A stretch of DNA of 64,000 nt from Legionella longbeachae (GCF_004283175.1 NZ_RXNW01000006.1:108115-172114); one strand, 5' to 3'; counted from the first letter of the stretch, positions 28,766 through 38,905 are shown. The notes: generated from the sequence alone by a model not told the origin. Numbers and translations are program-made.

Positions 28766-30046
28766 ATGAATCAATCGTTGCCTGCACAGAATTCCCCTGG
28801 TTTTTTATTTTTGACTGTAAGTGCCATTACCTCACTGATTTTATTAATTAATGTTTCTTTTAAAATTGTCCTTCTGCAGGGACTGATGTTTTCTGTGAAT
28901 GGCTTAATCTGTCCGCTAGTTGCAGGATTATATTTATTAGCCTTAAGAAACTTCACAATTAAAGAACAAAGGCATTTTTTGAACATTTCTTTAATGACTG
29001 TATATGTATTTTGTATCGGTGTGTTTGTATTAGTGAATTTACCTGCCGCTGAATATATGCATAATAATCCAGTTTACCAAATCATTTTTGAAGATATTCC
29101 CAAAAAATTCTTTGCGACTACGACAGCTTTTGCACTTAGTTTTTACTTACCGCACCTACTGTTTTATCCAAAATCCAGTAGGACGCTTCCCACATCGAAG
29201 CAATGCATGCTGTTGGCTGTATTAGGAGGGCTAAGTTTTTTTGGTTTGGACTTTATGCTTCTATTTTCTGGAACATATCTACCTAATTTCAAACAAATTT
29301 TTATTGATTCCTCCATGATTGCCTCCCTCATATTGCTTATGATTGGGGTTTTTTATTTGACTTTTTTACTCAAACATCAAAATACAGCTTTTACCCCCGA
29401 GCGAGGTAGCGAAAAGTTACCTTTATATGATTATCTTATTTGTTTTGCAATCATCGTCATGTTGATCTGCCTGGCTTGCGAATACAGAATAATTGCGCTC
29501 TTTAACAAACACAATATCCTATCAGCAAGTTCTTTATTTTTTCCTATAACCCTGGTGATCAGTACGATTTTAGGTGAGTTATGGGGTTATAAAGTAAACT
29601 TAAAACTGTGTCTGGTTCTAATTGCGACTCAATTTATATTTGATGTCTTATTAATGATTGTTGTAGCCTTACCCTCACCTACCTTCTTGAATTTGAACCC
29701 TTTTTACAGCTTCATCATGCTCAAAAGATTGCCTGCCGCATCTTTGACATTGTTTCTCGCCTTCATAAGCAATGCGATGTTATTGCATCATTTAAAACAA
29801 CCAAAATGGGCTTTACAGCGCCCTCTTCGCATCTTAATTGCTAATATTTGCGCGAATTCTTTATTGTGTTTAATTGATTACAGTTTATTGTTTGGCGGTA
29901 TTTATCCCTATGATCAGATCATTAATTTAGTGGCTAATGTCTGGAACTACAAGTTACTAATGACGTTGATTTCTTTACCTTTCATTTTATGGCTATGTAC
30001 CCATATGGAAAAAAATAAAACATTAACTGCCTTGCAATATGATTAA
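28766..30046 (+). CDS. Tandem VUT-family (YhhQ-like) membrane transporter
   Basis: 426 residues from the ATG at 28766; a TTG at 28613 would add 51 charged residues unlike the family and was not preferred. About 12 membrane helices are visible. Each half resembles the vitamin uptake transporter (VUT/YhhQ) fold. The second half shows it best, with FFPITLVISTILGELWGYK. The first half shows NLPAAEYMHNNPVYQIIFED and FSVNGLICPLVAGLYLLAL. YhhQ imports queuosine precursors in E. coli. A two-domain fusion is unusual, since YhhQ-type proteins have one domain of about 220 residues. Substrate unknown. Confidence 0.72.
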   Translation: MNQSLPAQNSPGFLFLTVSAITSLILLINVSFKIVLLQGLMFSVNGLICPLVAGLYLLALRNFTIKEQRHFLNISLMTVYVFCIGVFVLVNLPAAEYMHNNPVYQIIFEDIPKKFFATTTAFALSFYLPHLLFYPKSSRTLPTSKQCMLLAVLGGLSFFGLDFMLLFSGTYLPNFKQIFIDSSMIASLILLMIGVFYLTFLLKHQNTAFTPERGSEKLPLYDYLICFAIIVMLICLACEYRIIALFNKHNILSASSLFFPITLVISTILGELWGYKVNLKLCLVLIATQFIFDVLLMIVVALPSPTFLNLNPFYSFIMLKRLPAASLTLFLAFISNAMLLHHLKQPKWALQRPLRILIANICANSLLCLIDYSLLFGGIYPYDQIINLVANVWNYKLLMTLISLPFILWLCTHMEKNKTLTALQYD

Positions 30047-30212
30047 AAAGTATTTCTTGTCAGATTAATTAAAAAAACATCTCCATCTTCAACAGCAGAA
30101 CGATGGCTTGCGTCAATTTTTCCTTAGGTTGACCCTTTTCCGCGTTTTGCAAAGGAGAATGAGGTTATACCTCTTAACGAAGATTCTATCCTGCTGAACC
30201 CTTAATAAAAGA

Positions 30213-30282
30213 ACCCAACCCCACTGCCAGTAGCTTAGGAAGTCTATCTTTATTTCTTAAGTCAAAGGCTGTGGGGCGGGGT
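30213..30282. other. Imperfect long inverted repeat, convergent region
   Basis: ACCCAACCCCAC and GTGGGGCGGGGT (two mismatches) enclose a 46-nt loop containing a second, weaker CTTA/TTAAG pairing. It lies between the converging VUT and glmU genes, where a terminator is expected. Confidence 0.4.
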
Positions 30283-30331
30283 CATTACAAACTCGTTAAG
30301 TTGGCATCATTAACTGTTTTGTAAGTTTATT

Positions 30332-31711
30332 CTAGTCTTTTTTAACAGGGCGCTTCCAACCATATACCGTTTTTTGCTTTGACTCCGTTAAAGTTAATTC
30401 ACCGGGAGGAACATTTTTACGTATCGTGCTCCCAGCACCAATAGTTGCGTGAGCACCGACTGTTACTGGAGCAACTAATTGTGTATCTGAACCAATAAAA
30501 ACACCATCTTCAATAATAGTTTTGTGCTTATTAACACCATCATAATTGCAGGTAATAGTACCAGCGCCAACATTAACTTCTTTTCCTAATACGACATCAC
30601 CCAAATAACTCAAATGACTGGCTTTCGATCCTTCATCAAATATTGCCTTTTTGGTTTCTACAAAATTACCGATCTTACAATTTGCAGCCAACTGTGTACC
30701 CGATCTTAAACGGGCAAAAGGACCAATCATGCAATCATTTGCTATAACACAACCCTCTAATACGCTATTAGCCTGAATCTCGCATCCTGCTCCTAAAACT
30801 ACATCTGCCAACACACAATTAGGTCCTATAATACAACCATCACCAAGTATTACTTTTCCGCGAAACACACAATTGACATCTATAGATACATCTTTGCCAC
30901 AAACTAAATCTCCTCGTAAGTCAAAACGATTTGCATCAGCAATGGTCACCCCCTGTTGCAATAGCTCATTCGCTTTCCTTGTTTGCCAGATACGCTCCAA
31001 TTCCTGTAATTGAAGTCGGTTATTGACTCCTTGGATTTCGGCGTCATCTTTTGCACTTAGTGTTCTAATAGATGTTTTATTGGCGACAGCTAGGGCAATA
31101 ATTTCAGTCAAATAGTATTCACCTTGGGCATTATCATTACTCAATTTGGGTAACCATTTTTCTAAATCATCTGAAATTGCACAGCAAATACCAGTATAAA
31201 TTTCTTTTATATTCTTTTCTTGCTCATTTGCATCTTTTTCTTCTACAATGATGGAAACTTCACCTTGATTGTCTCTAATAATACGCCCAAGACCACAGGG
31301 ATCTTCAAGATGAGCAACCAAGAGTGTCAAAACGGATTGATAAGAATTTGCTGGATTGCTGCATTCAATTAAAGCACTTAATGTACTAGCTTGGATAAGC
31401 GGCACATCAGCAGATAAAACAAGAACTTGTGTTTTTGGTGGAATAAAAGGTAAAGCCTGCATCACTGCATGGCCTGTACCCAATTGTTCCGCTTGATATA
31501 CCCAATGCACAGGTAAGTCAGGGAGTGAGTTCTTAAGCTGTTCACCACCATGACCATATATAACATGAATTGCATCAGGATTTAGTTGCTGTGCGGTTTC
31601 CACTACCCGAACCAGCATAGGCTTCCCCGCAAGCGGGTGAAGTACTTTAGGGATATTGGAATACATTCGTTTGCCCTGGCCTGCAGCTAAAATGATAATT
31701 TGTAAGTTCAT
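30332..31711 (-). CDS. glmU: Bifunctional GlmU (uridylyltransferase / acetyltransferase)
   Basis: 459 residues from the ATG at 31711 (MNLQIIILAAG); an upstream start would add 17 residues before the conserved N-terminus. GlmU acetylates glucosamine-1-phosphate and couples it to UTP to give UDP-GlcNAc. The N-terminal nucleotidyltransferase has LAAGQGKRMYSNIPKVLHPL. The C-terminal left-handed beta-helix has hexapeptide repeats, and GNFVETKKA, NYDGVNKHKT and GSDTQLVAPV mark the acetyltransferase site. In E. coli glmU and glmS are adjacent; here they are about 24 kb apart. Confidence 0.97.
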   Translation of the reverse strand: MNLQIIILAAGQGKRMYSNIPKVLHPLAGKPMLVRVVETAQQLNPDAIHVIYGHGGEQLKNSLPDLPVHWVYQAEQLGTGHAVMQALPFIPPKTQVLVLSADVPLIQASTLSALIECSNPANSYQSVLTLLVAHLEDPCGLGRIIRDNQGEVSIIVEEKDANEQEKNIKEIYTGICCAISDDLEKWLPKLSNDNAQGEYYLTEIIALAVANKTSIRTLSAKDDAEIQGVNNRLQLQELERIWQTRKANELLQQGVTIADANRFDLRGDLVCGKDVSIDVNCVFRGKVILGDGCIIGPNCVLADVVLGAGCEIQANSVLEGCVIANDCMIGPFARLRSGTQLAANCKIGNFVETKKAIFDEGSKASHLSYLGDVVLGKEVNVGAGTITCNYDGVNKHKTIIEDGVFIGSDTQLVAPVTVGAHATIGAGSTIRKNVPPGELTLTESKQKTVYGWKRPVKKD

Positions 31712-31825
31712 GAAATTATAATTTCCTAGGTTAAAAACAATAACAGGTATGCAATGAAACAATCTACCTAAATATAAATAGCACTAAAGGTATGATAACT
31801 AAATTGCAGTTCAAGGAGTAGAGCG

Positions 31826-32692
31826 ATGACCGTTTTTATTAGAGCAGCTAAAAGATTAATGCTTCAATGCCTAGACAAGTCGATGGAAGACTCAAGTGCC
31901 AAAAACCAAAGCTGGTTTGGCGGCTTTAGAAACGCAGAGCTATCTGAGGCACAAAAAGAGTTAACTCTTAAACTAAGGAGGCAAATTGATGACTTTGTTC
32001 CTAAAGAGACCGATTTAAAAAGTTTGCTTGCTTTAAAGAAAGCAATTGCCGAACTTGATGCGGAAGTAGAGGGAAAACGCAAGGAATATCAATATGCTCG
32101 TGGAAATTTGAATACAACCTTAACCGAAATGAATTCCAATCTGGAACGATTTTATAATACGATTTCCACCTTATCCTTTAAGACCTCTGAGGCAACTGTA
32201 CCCTTTCCTCTTAATGATATAGAAAACTCAAAACATCCCTTTAATATACTTTGTGCCCATGCCGCATACTATTTCGGTGAAAATATTTTTAACCCTGTCG
32301 ATGAAGGTTATATTGTTAAGGCTGTTTCATCACTTGTTGGAGCTACATCGACTGTAAGCGTTAGAGAGCACAAAGAAGCGTGTTTACTTTCCCATCTGAA
32401 AAAATGTGATGATCTGTTAAAAGGGGTAAAAGAAGGGGATGAATATGATGGGATGCGCCAAGAATTGGTACTTCGAGAAGTAGATGCGATTAAACGAGAA
32501 AATGCTGAAATTTGCAGGCAAGCACAGCCGATTACGAGCGTTCCGGTGAGTCTCTCATTTTTTGCAACAGCGAATGTGAAAGCCCCGACGCTCAAACCAA
32601 GTAGAGGTCGATTAGAGGTATGTATGCAACACGTACTCGAAGAAATTGCTTCGCTTAAAAAACCAGTTGTTACAGAGCCACTCACGCTTTAA
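31826..32692 (+). CDS. Hypothetical coiled-coil protein
   Basis: 288 residues, not recognised. It starts after an AAGGAG ribosome binding site. Residues about 35-110 form charged amphipathic helix with coiled-coil character (ALKKAIAELDAEVEGKRKEY). The middle has some hydrophobic helix, and the C-terminus is mixed. There is no signal peptide, membrane helix or known motif. It is flanked by glmU (divergent) and ansA (convergent). It may be a Legionella-restricted protein. Confidence 0.78.
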   Translation: MTVFIRAAKRLMLQCLDKSMEDSSAKNQSWFGGFRNAELSEAQKELTLKLRRQIDDFVPKETDLKSLLALKKAIAELDAEVEGKRKEYQYARGNLNTTLTEMNSNLERFYNTISTLSFKTSEATVPFPLNDIENSKHPFNILCAHAAYYFGENIFNPVDEGYIVKAVSSLVGATSTVSVREHKEACLLSHLKKCDDLLKGVKEGDEYDGMRQELVLREVDAIKRENAEICRQAQPITSVPVSLSFFATANVKAPTLKPSRGRLEVCMQHVLEEIASLKKPVVTEPLTL

Positions 32693-32705
32693 TTTCAGCA
32701 AGAAA

Positions 32706-32730
32706 CATAGCCTGGAAAATCTAGGCTATG
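32706..32730. terminator. Hairpin between converging genes
   Basis: CATAGCCT / AGGCTATG with a 9-nt loop sits in the 33-bp gap between the 31826 gene and ansA, and its right arm covers the ansA stop codon. No T-run, so it is only a candidate terminator. Confidence 0.45.
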
Positions 32731-33736
32731 AAGTTAACTCGCCACAAAGATCTGTTTCTATTAATTGCTTAATTTTTGAAATATCCAATCGTTTACTTAA
32801 TAAATACAATAACTTGCAATGTGCTGCTTCTGGAGTCATATCGTGGCCGCTAATAAGTCCTGCTTTTTTTAAAGAATGCCCCGTAGCATATTGACTCATC
32901 TCCACTCCACCTTGCTGACATTGGGTGCAATTAATAATGATTACCCCACGTGCGCAAGCATCAGTCAGTTGTTTTAAAAAACGAGGATCATTATTTTGTG
33001 CATTCCCTGCACCATAAGTTTCTAAAATTAAACCACATAAGGGTTGATTTAATATGTAGGCCAAAACATCCGTAGCAAAACCTGGAAATAACCTGAAGTT
33101 AGCAATAAATTGAGGCTCAATAGTTTGTAAATGAAACGGCTTTTGTGGCCTTTTTAACAACAGATTTTTATGAACTTTAATATCAATCCCTATAGATGCT
33201 AAATGAGCATAGTTGGGAGAATCAAACGCTTTAAACCCCTGGGAGCTTATTTTTTGCGTTCGGTTCCCACGCAGCAAATGTTGATTAAAATAAATACATA
33301 CCTCATGAATTGGTTGATGTGCACATAACCATAAAGAAGTAACCACGTTATCAATGGCATCATTACGAACTTCAGATAAAGGGATCTGAGAACCGGTCAG
33401 AATCACAGGCTTGCCTAAATTCTCCAACATAAATGATAAGGCAGAAGCTGTGTAAGCCATTGTGTCCGTACCATGAAAAACGACAAAGCCATCAAAATGC
33501 TCATAATCATCTGCAATATCTTTGGCAATTCTGTTCCAATCATGCACCGTCATATTGGAAGAATCGAGTAAAGGCTGGTATTCCTTGATGGTATATTCTG
33601 GCATATCCTGGTGTTGAAGCAAAGGAATCTGCTGTAATGCTGATCCCACGTAACCCAAGGATGGCTCATAACCATTTTTAGTTTTGATACAACTAATGGT
33701 ACCACCGGTATTAAGTATTAAAATTCGTTTACGCAT
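32726..33736 (-). CDS. ansA: L-asparaginase, type I (cytoplasmic)
   Basis: 336 residues from the ATG at 33736 (MRKRILILNTGG), close to E. coli AnsA (338); an earlier start would add an atypical 15-residue leader. The enzyme hydrolyses asparagine to aspartate and ammonia. The first catalytic Thr is in LNTGGTISC and the second in VFHGTDTMAYTASAL. The absence of a signal peptide supports the cytoplasmic type I form. Convergent with the 31826 gene. Confidence 0.94.
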   Translation of the reverse strand: MRKRILILNTGGTISCIKTKNGYEPSLGYVGSALQQIPLLQHQDMPEYTIKEYQPLLDSSNMTVHDWNRIAKDIADDYEHFDGFVVFHGTDTMAYTASALSFMLENLGKPVILTGSQIPLSEVRNDAIDNVVTSLWLCAHQPIHEVCIYFNQHLLRGNRTQKISSQGFKAFDSPNYAHLASIGIDIKVHKNLLLKRPQKPFHLQTIEPQFIANFRLFPGFATDVLAYILNQPLCGLILETYGAGNAQNNDPRFLKQLTDACARGVIIINCTQCQQGGVEMSQYATGHSLKKAGLISGHDMTPEAAHCKLLYLLSKRLDISKIKQLIETDLCGELTS

Positions 33737-34305
33737 ATGGTCGTCAACTAGAAGTTTTGTTCCAATTATATAACTAAACAAGCGGCGATGTTACTGGAAA
33801 AAGGGATATCAATAAGCTTTTTTAAAGATCTAACTAATAGAACAGGATTTAGTTTTAACTTCGGTTAGGGATTAAATGACGATTAACTTTCAATGTAAGA
33901 CAATAAGTAATGAATCTTGTCACACAGCTTACAGTTGAAACAGTAGAAGAGGCTGATGATCTTTATGTTTGAGGTTTGGAGAGAGTCAAGTTTGGCGTTC
34001 GCATCGTGCAAAAAATCGAAACAGCTGCGACAAAATATTTAAAATGGTCTAATGAAAACGATTCAGGTTGCTAATTAGTGTATTTTGAATGGTTTTCTAG
34101 CGCTCTCTAAAACAGAAATCTTGGTTTATATAATAAGCATTTGAGTGTTGTTTTTATTGTAAACGCGACCATCTACAGCCTTTTTGAGATTTCCCCTCAC
34201 CTAATAAAAACCATTTTTAAATAATAATTACAGATTTAATTGCCAAGGTCTTGTAGTTTATGAAAGAATCAATACATTAGCGGTTTAATTGAAAACAGTG
34301 ACATC
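33737..34305. other. Intergenic region ansA-rppH
   Basis: 569 bp between two divergent genes, much longer than promoters need. It contains one degenerate reading frame (listed separately) and otherwise AT-rich sequence. No RNA gene or mobile element was recognised. Confidence 0.55.
33910..34074 (+). pseudogene. Possible remnant of a small gene interrupted by a stop
   Basis: An ATG opens 20 codons (MNLVTQLTVETVEEADDLYV), then a TGA, then 33 further codons in the same frame (starting GLERVKFGVRIVQKIE) to a TAA. The composition looks protein-like, but the frame is short and could be chance. Confidence 0.2.
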
Positions 34306-34824
34306 ATGGTAATTGATCGAGCCGGATATCGGCTGAATGTAGGAATTATCCTTGTCAACTCACAGAACAGAGTTTTTTGGGGAAGAAGAAGCGGTCATGA
34401 TGCTTGGCAATTTCCACAAGGAGGATTAGCTGCTGGTGAAACATCACTAGAAGCAATGTTTCGAGAGTTGCATGAAGAAGTAGGATTGGATAAGGAGGAT
34501 GTTGAGGTCATAGGTTCTACAAAACGTTGGCTCAGATACAGGTTGCCTAAACAGTATCTACGCCATGGCAGCGAACCCTTGGTAATTGGACAAAAGCAAA
34601 AGTGGTTTTTGTTAAAGCTTACTGCCAGCGAACAAAAGGTAAAGCTTGATCTCAGTGACTCTCCTGAATTTGACAGCTGGCGTTGGGTTGATTTTCATGA
34701 ACCCGAAGGGCAGGTCATCTTTTTTAAACGCCAAGTATATATTCAGGCGTTAAAAGAGCTGGAACCTTTATTAAAAATAAAAAATCGTCGTACACCTTAC
34801 GGCCTTAAACGAAAAAAGAGGTAA
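34306..34824 (+). CDS. rppH: RNA pyrophosphohydrolase
   Basis: 172 residues. RppH removes pyrophosphate from mRNA 5' ends and so starts RNase E-dependent decay. The N-terminus (IDRAGYRLNVGIIL) aligns with E. coli RppH, and the Nudix box is complete: GGLAAGETSLEAMFREL followed by HEEVGL. The tail is basic (KIKNRRTPYGLKRKKR). The Shine-Dalgarno is weak. This gene starts an rppH-ptsP-lgt-thyA block with the E. coli order; ptsP follows after 12 bp. Confidence 0.96.
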   Translation: MVIDRAGYRLNVGIILVNSQNRVFWGRRSGHDAWQFPQGGLAAGETSLEAMFRELHEEVGLDKEDVEVIGSTKRWLRYRLPKQYLRHGSEPLVIGQKQKWFLLKLTASEQKVKLDLSDSPEFDSWRWVDFHEPEGQVIFFKRQVYIQALKELEPLLKIKNRRTPYGLKRKKR

Positions 34825-34836
34825 TAATAAGCAGAG

Positions 34837-37131
34837 ATGCTCAAGGTACTTAAACGGATAGTTCAAGAAGTCACTGCAGCAAGACAGCTTTCTGAAGCGC
34901 TTGGTGTTTTAGTGCAACAAATTAATAAAGCCATTAATGCGGAGGCTGCTTCCGTTTACCTTATTGATACCAAACATGCCGAATATGTTCTTATCGCTAC
35001 CGAGGGTTTAAACAAGCAAGCTCAATTCCGCGTACGCATTTCATTAGATAGTGGTCTTGTTGGGCTTGTAGGACGACGTGAAGAACCCATTAACATTGAA
35101 GATGCCCCTGCCCATCCTGATTTTTATCATAATCCCCTATTAGGTGAAGAACATCTCAAAGCCTTTTTAGGGGTGCCGATTATCCAGCATCGAAAGATCT
35201 ATGGGGTTCTCATTGTTCAGCAAGCAGAACAACGTCATTTTGATGATACAGAAGAGTCCTTTTTAATTACCTTAGCCGCCCAGCTTGGTGGGATCATCGC
35301 TCACGCAGAGGCTACGGGGGAACTAGCGGAGTTGACGCTACCCAAGCCCATGGGAGTGACCAAAGTCGAAGTAAGCTCGGCGGCGCTTACCGGGATTGGC
35401 TCCGTACCAGGTATTGGAATAGGTACTGCTGTAGTTGTGTATCCTCAAGCCGATATCGATGCGGTTCCACTTCATCCTGTAGAAACATTGGATGAAGAAA
35501 TTAAAGCATTTTATGAAGCCCTTGAATCCACCAGAGAAGATATGCATCGCTTAAGCAGGCGCATGAAAGCAGTTGTTGCTGAAGACGAACACGCACTTTT
35601 CGACGTGTATTTGCGCATTCTAGATAAAGACAGCTTGGGTGTCGAAGTAGAGCATGTTATTCGCAAGGAAAAAATTGGAGCACAAGCAGCTTTAGCGACT
35701 GTTATAAAAAAACATATCGCTCAATTCGAAAGCATGGAAGACTCTTACCTACGCGAGCGCGCCAGTGATTTTCGTGATTTGGGACGTCGTGTTTTAGCTG
35801 CATTACAATGGTCGCAACAAGAAGAGATTGTTTATCCCAAACGAACCATCCTTGTCGGGGAAGAAGTCACTGCCGCCGCTCTGGCGGAAGTACCTGAAGG
35901 TTACTTGGCTGGAGTAGTCTCAGCAAAGGGCTCAAATAACTCGCACGTTGCTATTTTAGCTCGCGCACTGGGTGTACCTACTGTAATGGGGGTGCGTGGT
36001 TTAAAATTAGAATCACTTTCCAAGCGTGCAATGGTTGTTGATGGATATTATGGCCAAGTTTATATTTCGCCTTCTAAATCTGTTCTTGCAGAGTTCAAAC
36101 TTCTTGAACAAGAAGAACAAGCATTAAATCAAAGTCTAATAAGTTTGCGAGATAAATCCGCAGAAACTATTGATAGCTATAAAGTTTCATTGCAAGTAAA
36201 TACCGGTTTGGCGATGGATGCGGGTTTATCAATGAGTGTGGGAGCAGAGGGAGTTGGTTTATATCGTTCAGAAGTCCCTTTTATGAGTCGCGATCATTTT
36301 CCTTCGGAAGACGAACAAACCATTATTTACAGGCAAACATTAAAAGCTTTTGCACCACGTCCAGTAACAATGCGAACGTTAGACATCGGTGGTGATAAAG
36401 TACTCCCCTATTTCCCCGTAAAAGAAGACAATCCTTATTTGGGATGGCGAGGAATTCGGGTTACCCTGGATCATCCGGATGTATTTCTAATGCAGGTACG
36501 TGCCATGATGCGTGCCAGTGAGGAATTAAACAATTTGCGCATCATGTTGCCTATGGTTACCAATTTAAGTGAAGTTGAGGAGGCAGCTTATCTTATTGAG
36601 CAAGCTTTTACTGAGTTATTGGAAGAAGGATGCGTCATTGAAAAACCAAAATTAGGCGTGATGATCGAAGTACCCGCGGCTGCTTATTTGGCGCGTGAAA
36701 TTGCAAAGCGAGTCGATTTTCTCTCAGTAGGTAGCAATGACTTAACTCAATACTTCTTAGCTGTAGATAGAAATAATGCGCGCGTCGCAGGTCTTTATGA
36801 TGCCATGCATCCAGCAATGTTACGGGTTTTACTTAAAGTTGTAGAAGGAGGTCACGCTGCAGGAGTTGAGGTGAGTATTTGTGGTGAAATGGCCAGCGAT
36901 CCACTCGCCGTCATTTTGTTAATTGCAATGGGATTTGATACCTTGAGCATGAACTCTTCCAGCTTACCAAGAGTAAAATGGGTTATCCGTAATTTTGCTA
37001 TTGCCAGTGCGCGCAAAATACTTGCAGAAGTCCTTGAGTTTGAGCATCCAGCACAAATACGCTTTCATTTGCAAAAATCTCTGGAAGAAGTAGGCTTGGG
37101 CAGTCTCATCAGGGCTGGGAAATCTTTATAA
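34837..37131 (+). CDS. ptsP: Phosphoenolpyruvate-protein phosphotransferase PtsP (EI-Ntr)
   Basis: 764 residues. PtsP is the first enzyme of the nitrogen-related phosphotransferase chain (PtsP-PtsO-PtsN). An N-terminal GAF domain (about residues 1-165; ALGVLVQQINKAINAEAASVYL) precedes an enzyme I module. That module has the phosphorylated His in GSNNSHVAILARALGVPTVMG and the PEP-binding motifs TLDIGGDKVLPYFPVKEDN, GVMIEVPAAA, VGSNDLTQY and SICGEMASDP. In L. pneumophila the phosphotransferase chain feeds into virulence control. It sits 12 bp after rppH. Confidence 0.96.
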   Translation: MLKVLKRIVQEVTAARQLSEALGVLVQQINKAINAEAASVYLIDTKHAEYVLIATEGLNKQAQFRVRISLDSGLVGLVGRREEPINIEDAPAHPDFYHNPLLGEEHLKAFLGVPIIQHRKIYGVLIVQQAEQRHFDDTEESFLITLAAQLGGIIAHAEATGELAELTLPKPMGVTKVEVSSAALTGIGSVPGIGIGTAVVVYPQADIDAVPLHPVETLDEEIKAFYEALESTREDMHRLSRRMKAVVAEDEHALFDVYLRILDKDSLGVEVEHVIRKEKIGAQAALATVIKKHIAQFESMEDSYLRERASDFRDLGRRVLAALQWSQQEEIVYPKRTILVGEEVTAAALAEVPEGYLAGVVSAKGSNNSHVAILARALGVPTVMGVRGLKLESLSKRAMVVDGYYGQVYISPSKSVLAEFKLLEQEEQALNQSLISLRDKSAETIDSYKVSLQVNTGLAMDAGLSMSVGAEGVGLYRSEVPFMSRDHFPSEDEQTIIYRQTLKAFAPRPVTMRTLDIGGDKVLPYFPVKEDNPYLGWRGIRVTLDHPDVFLMQVRAMMRASEELNNLRIMLPMVTNLSEVEEAAYLIEQAFTELLEEGCVIEKPKLGVMIEVPAAAYLAREIAKRVDFLSVGSNDLTQYFLAVDRNNARVAGLYDAMHPAMLRVLLKVVEGGHAAGVEVSICGEMASDPLAVILLIAMGFDTLSMNSSSLPRVKWVIRNFAIASARKILAEVLEFEHPAQIRFHLQKSLEEVGLGSLIRAGKSL

Positions 37132-37284
37132 AGATCAATACGATAAAAATTATATCCTGGGAAATATAGAGAGCCCTGGAGTTCTTTGCACTCTAAATCT
37201 AGATTCTTAGCCTCCACCCAAGCTACAATGGACACCATTTTTTATTACAAGAAGCATGGCTATAAAAAAGGAACCTAAAAATAT

Positions 37285-38055
37285 ATGCTCACTTTCCCCT
37301 ATATAAATCCAATTGCTTTTTCAATAGGGCCATTACAAGTCCATTGGTATGGTCTAATGTATTTGCTTGGCTTTGTCAGTGCCTGGTTATTGGCACATTG
37401 GCGCAGTAAGCACTATAAATTACATTGGACATCCGAACAAATAAGCGATTTGATCTTTTATGCTGCCCTCGGAGTAATTATCGGTGGCCGTGTGGGCTAT
37501 ATGCTTTTTTATGATTTTCCTGAACTGATAGATAACCCTTTGTCCTTATTTAAAATCTGGCAAGGGGGGATGTCTTTTCATGGTGGTTTACTCGGTGTCG
37601 TGGTTGCACTGTGGATCTTTGCTTACAGACAAAGTAAACCTTTCTGGGAAATTGGCGATTTTATTGCCCCATTAGTTCCTATTGGTTTAGGTGCGGGGCG
37701 TATTGGTAATTTTATTAATGGCGAACTCTGGGGACGAGTAACGGATATGCCTTGGGGTATGGTTTACAGCCATGTTGATAACCAGCCACGTCACCCTTCA
37801 GAACTTTATGAATTTGGGTTAGAAGGAGTGTGCCTATTTTTACTCGTATGGATTTATGCAAGTAAACCTCGCCCTACCGGTCGAGTGTCTGCTGTTTTTT
37901 TAATGGGTTATGCGGTATGCCGTATCATTGCAGAATTTTTCCGACAACCTGATCCTCAATTAGGTTTTATAGCTTTCGGATGGTTAACAATGGGGCAAAT
38001 TTTATCTATTCCCATGTTGTTGCTGGGAATTTGGTTATGGTGGATCAAACGATGA
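37285..38055 (+). CDS. lgt: Prolipoprotein diacylglyceryl transferase
   Basis: 256 residues with about seven membrane helices. Lgt transfers diacylglycerol from phosphatidylglycerol to the lipobox Cys of prolipoproteins, the first step of lipoprotein maturation. The Lgt signature [16 protein letters not shown] is complete. HGGLLGVV carries the conserved His of the family, and [13 protein letters not shown] is also typical. The stop overlaps the thyA start as ATGA, as in the E. coli pair. Confidence 0.97.
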   Translation: MLTFPYINPIAFSIGPLQVHWYGLMYLLGFVSAWLLAHWRSKHYKLHWTSEQISDLIFYAALGVIIGGRVGYMLFYDFPELIDNPLSLFKIWQGGMSFHGGLLGVVVALWIFAYRQSKPFWEIGDFIAPLVPIGLGAGRIGNFINGELWGRVTDMPWGMVYSHVDNQPRHPSELYEFGLEGVCLFLLVWIYASKPRPTGRVSAVFLMGYAVCRIIAEFFRQPDPQLGFIAFGWLTMGQILSIPMLLLGIWLWWIKR

Positions 38056-38846
38056 AAACTTATTTGAATTTGTTAGAGCATATTTTAAAAAACGGGACAA
38101 GAAAAACAGATCGAACAGGAACGGGAACCTTATCAATCTTTGGGTATCAGATGCGTTTTGACTTAAGCCAGGGATTTCCTTTATTAACCACCAAAAAGCT
38201 TCATACACGCAGTATTGTGCATGAGTTACTCTGGTTTTTAAGTGGTAATACAAATATCGCTTATCTTAATGAAAACGGGGTCACTATATGGGATGAATGG
38301 GCCGATAGCAATGGGGATTTAGGACCTATATACGGCAAACAATGGAGAAGTTGGCCAACATCTGATGGTCGCACAATCGATCAGCTCAATGAAGTTGTAC
38401 AAGAAATTAAATCCAACCCAGACTCCCGTCGCTTACTTGTCAGTGCTTGGAATGTTGGTGAACTGGAGCAAATGGCGCTCATGCCGTGCCATGCTTTATT
38501 CCAATTTTATGTTGCCAATAATATTCTTTCTTGTCAGTTATACCAACGCTCTGCAGATGTATTCCTGGGGGTGCCTTTTAATATCGCCTCTTATTCTTTG
38601 CTCACCCATATGGTTGCCGAGCAATGTAATTTACAAGTGGGCGATTTTATATGGACAGGCGGTGACTGCCATTTGTATTTGAATCATTTGGAACAAGCTC
38701 GCACTCAATTAACGAGAGAGCCTTTGCCTTTAGCCACTTTAAACATTAAGCGAAAACCTCAATCGCTGTTTGAATATACATTTGATGATTTTGAATTTTT
38801 GAATTATCAATCTCATCCTGCGATCAAAGCCCCAATTGCTGTGTAA
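38052..38846 (+). CDS. thyA: Thymidylate synthase
   Basis: 264 residues from the ATG at 38052, exactly the E. coli length; an upstream start inside lgt was rejected. ThyA methylates dUMP to dTMP with methylene-tetrahydrofolate. The catalytic Cys146 sits in [22 protein letters not shown], the phosphate-binding RRLLVSAWN and the [23 protein letters not shown] segments are conserved. Last gene of the rppH-ptsP-lgt-thyA block, followed by a hairpin. Confidence 0.98.
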   Translation: MKTYLNLLEHILKNGTRKTDRTGTGTLSIFGYQMRFDLSQGFPLLTTKKLHTRSIVHELLWFLSGNTNIAYLNENGVTIWDEWADSNGDLGPIYGKQWRSWPTSDGRTIDQLNEVVQEIKSNPDSRRLLVSAWNVGELEQMALMPCHALFQFYVANNILSCQLYQRSADVFLGVPFNIASYSLLTHMVAEQCNLQVGDFIWTGGDCHLYLNHLEQARTQLTREPLPLATLNIKRKPQSLFEYTFDDFEFLNYQSHPAIKAPIAV

Positions 38847-38857
38847 CATATATTTTA

Positions 38858-38905
38858 TTTAAACTCGACTCTTAACTGGCTTAACCACAAGAAGTCGAGT
38901 TTAAA
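38858..38905 (+). terminator. Terminator-like hairpin after thyA
   Basis: 13-bp perfect arms TTTAAACTCGACT / AGTCGAGTTTAAA with a 22-nt loop, 11 bp past the thyA stop. The TTT is within the stem. Confidence 0.65.

Noticed and set aside
32308-32685. A 125-codon minus-strand frame inside the 31826 gene
   Set aside because: No ribosome binding site, biased Ser/Thr composition, entirely antisense to a better-supported gene.
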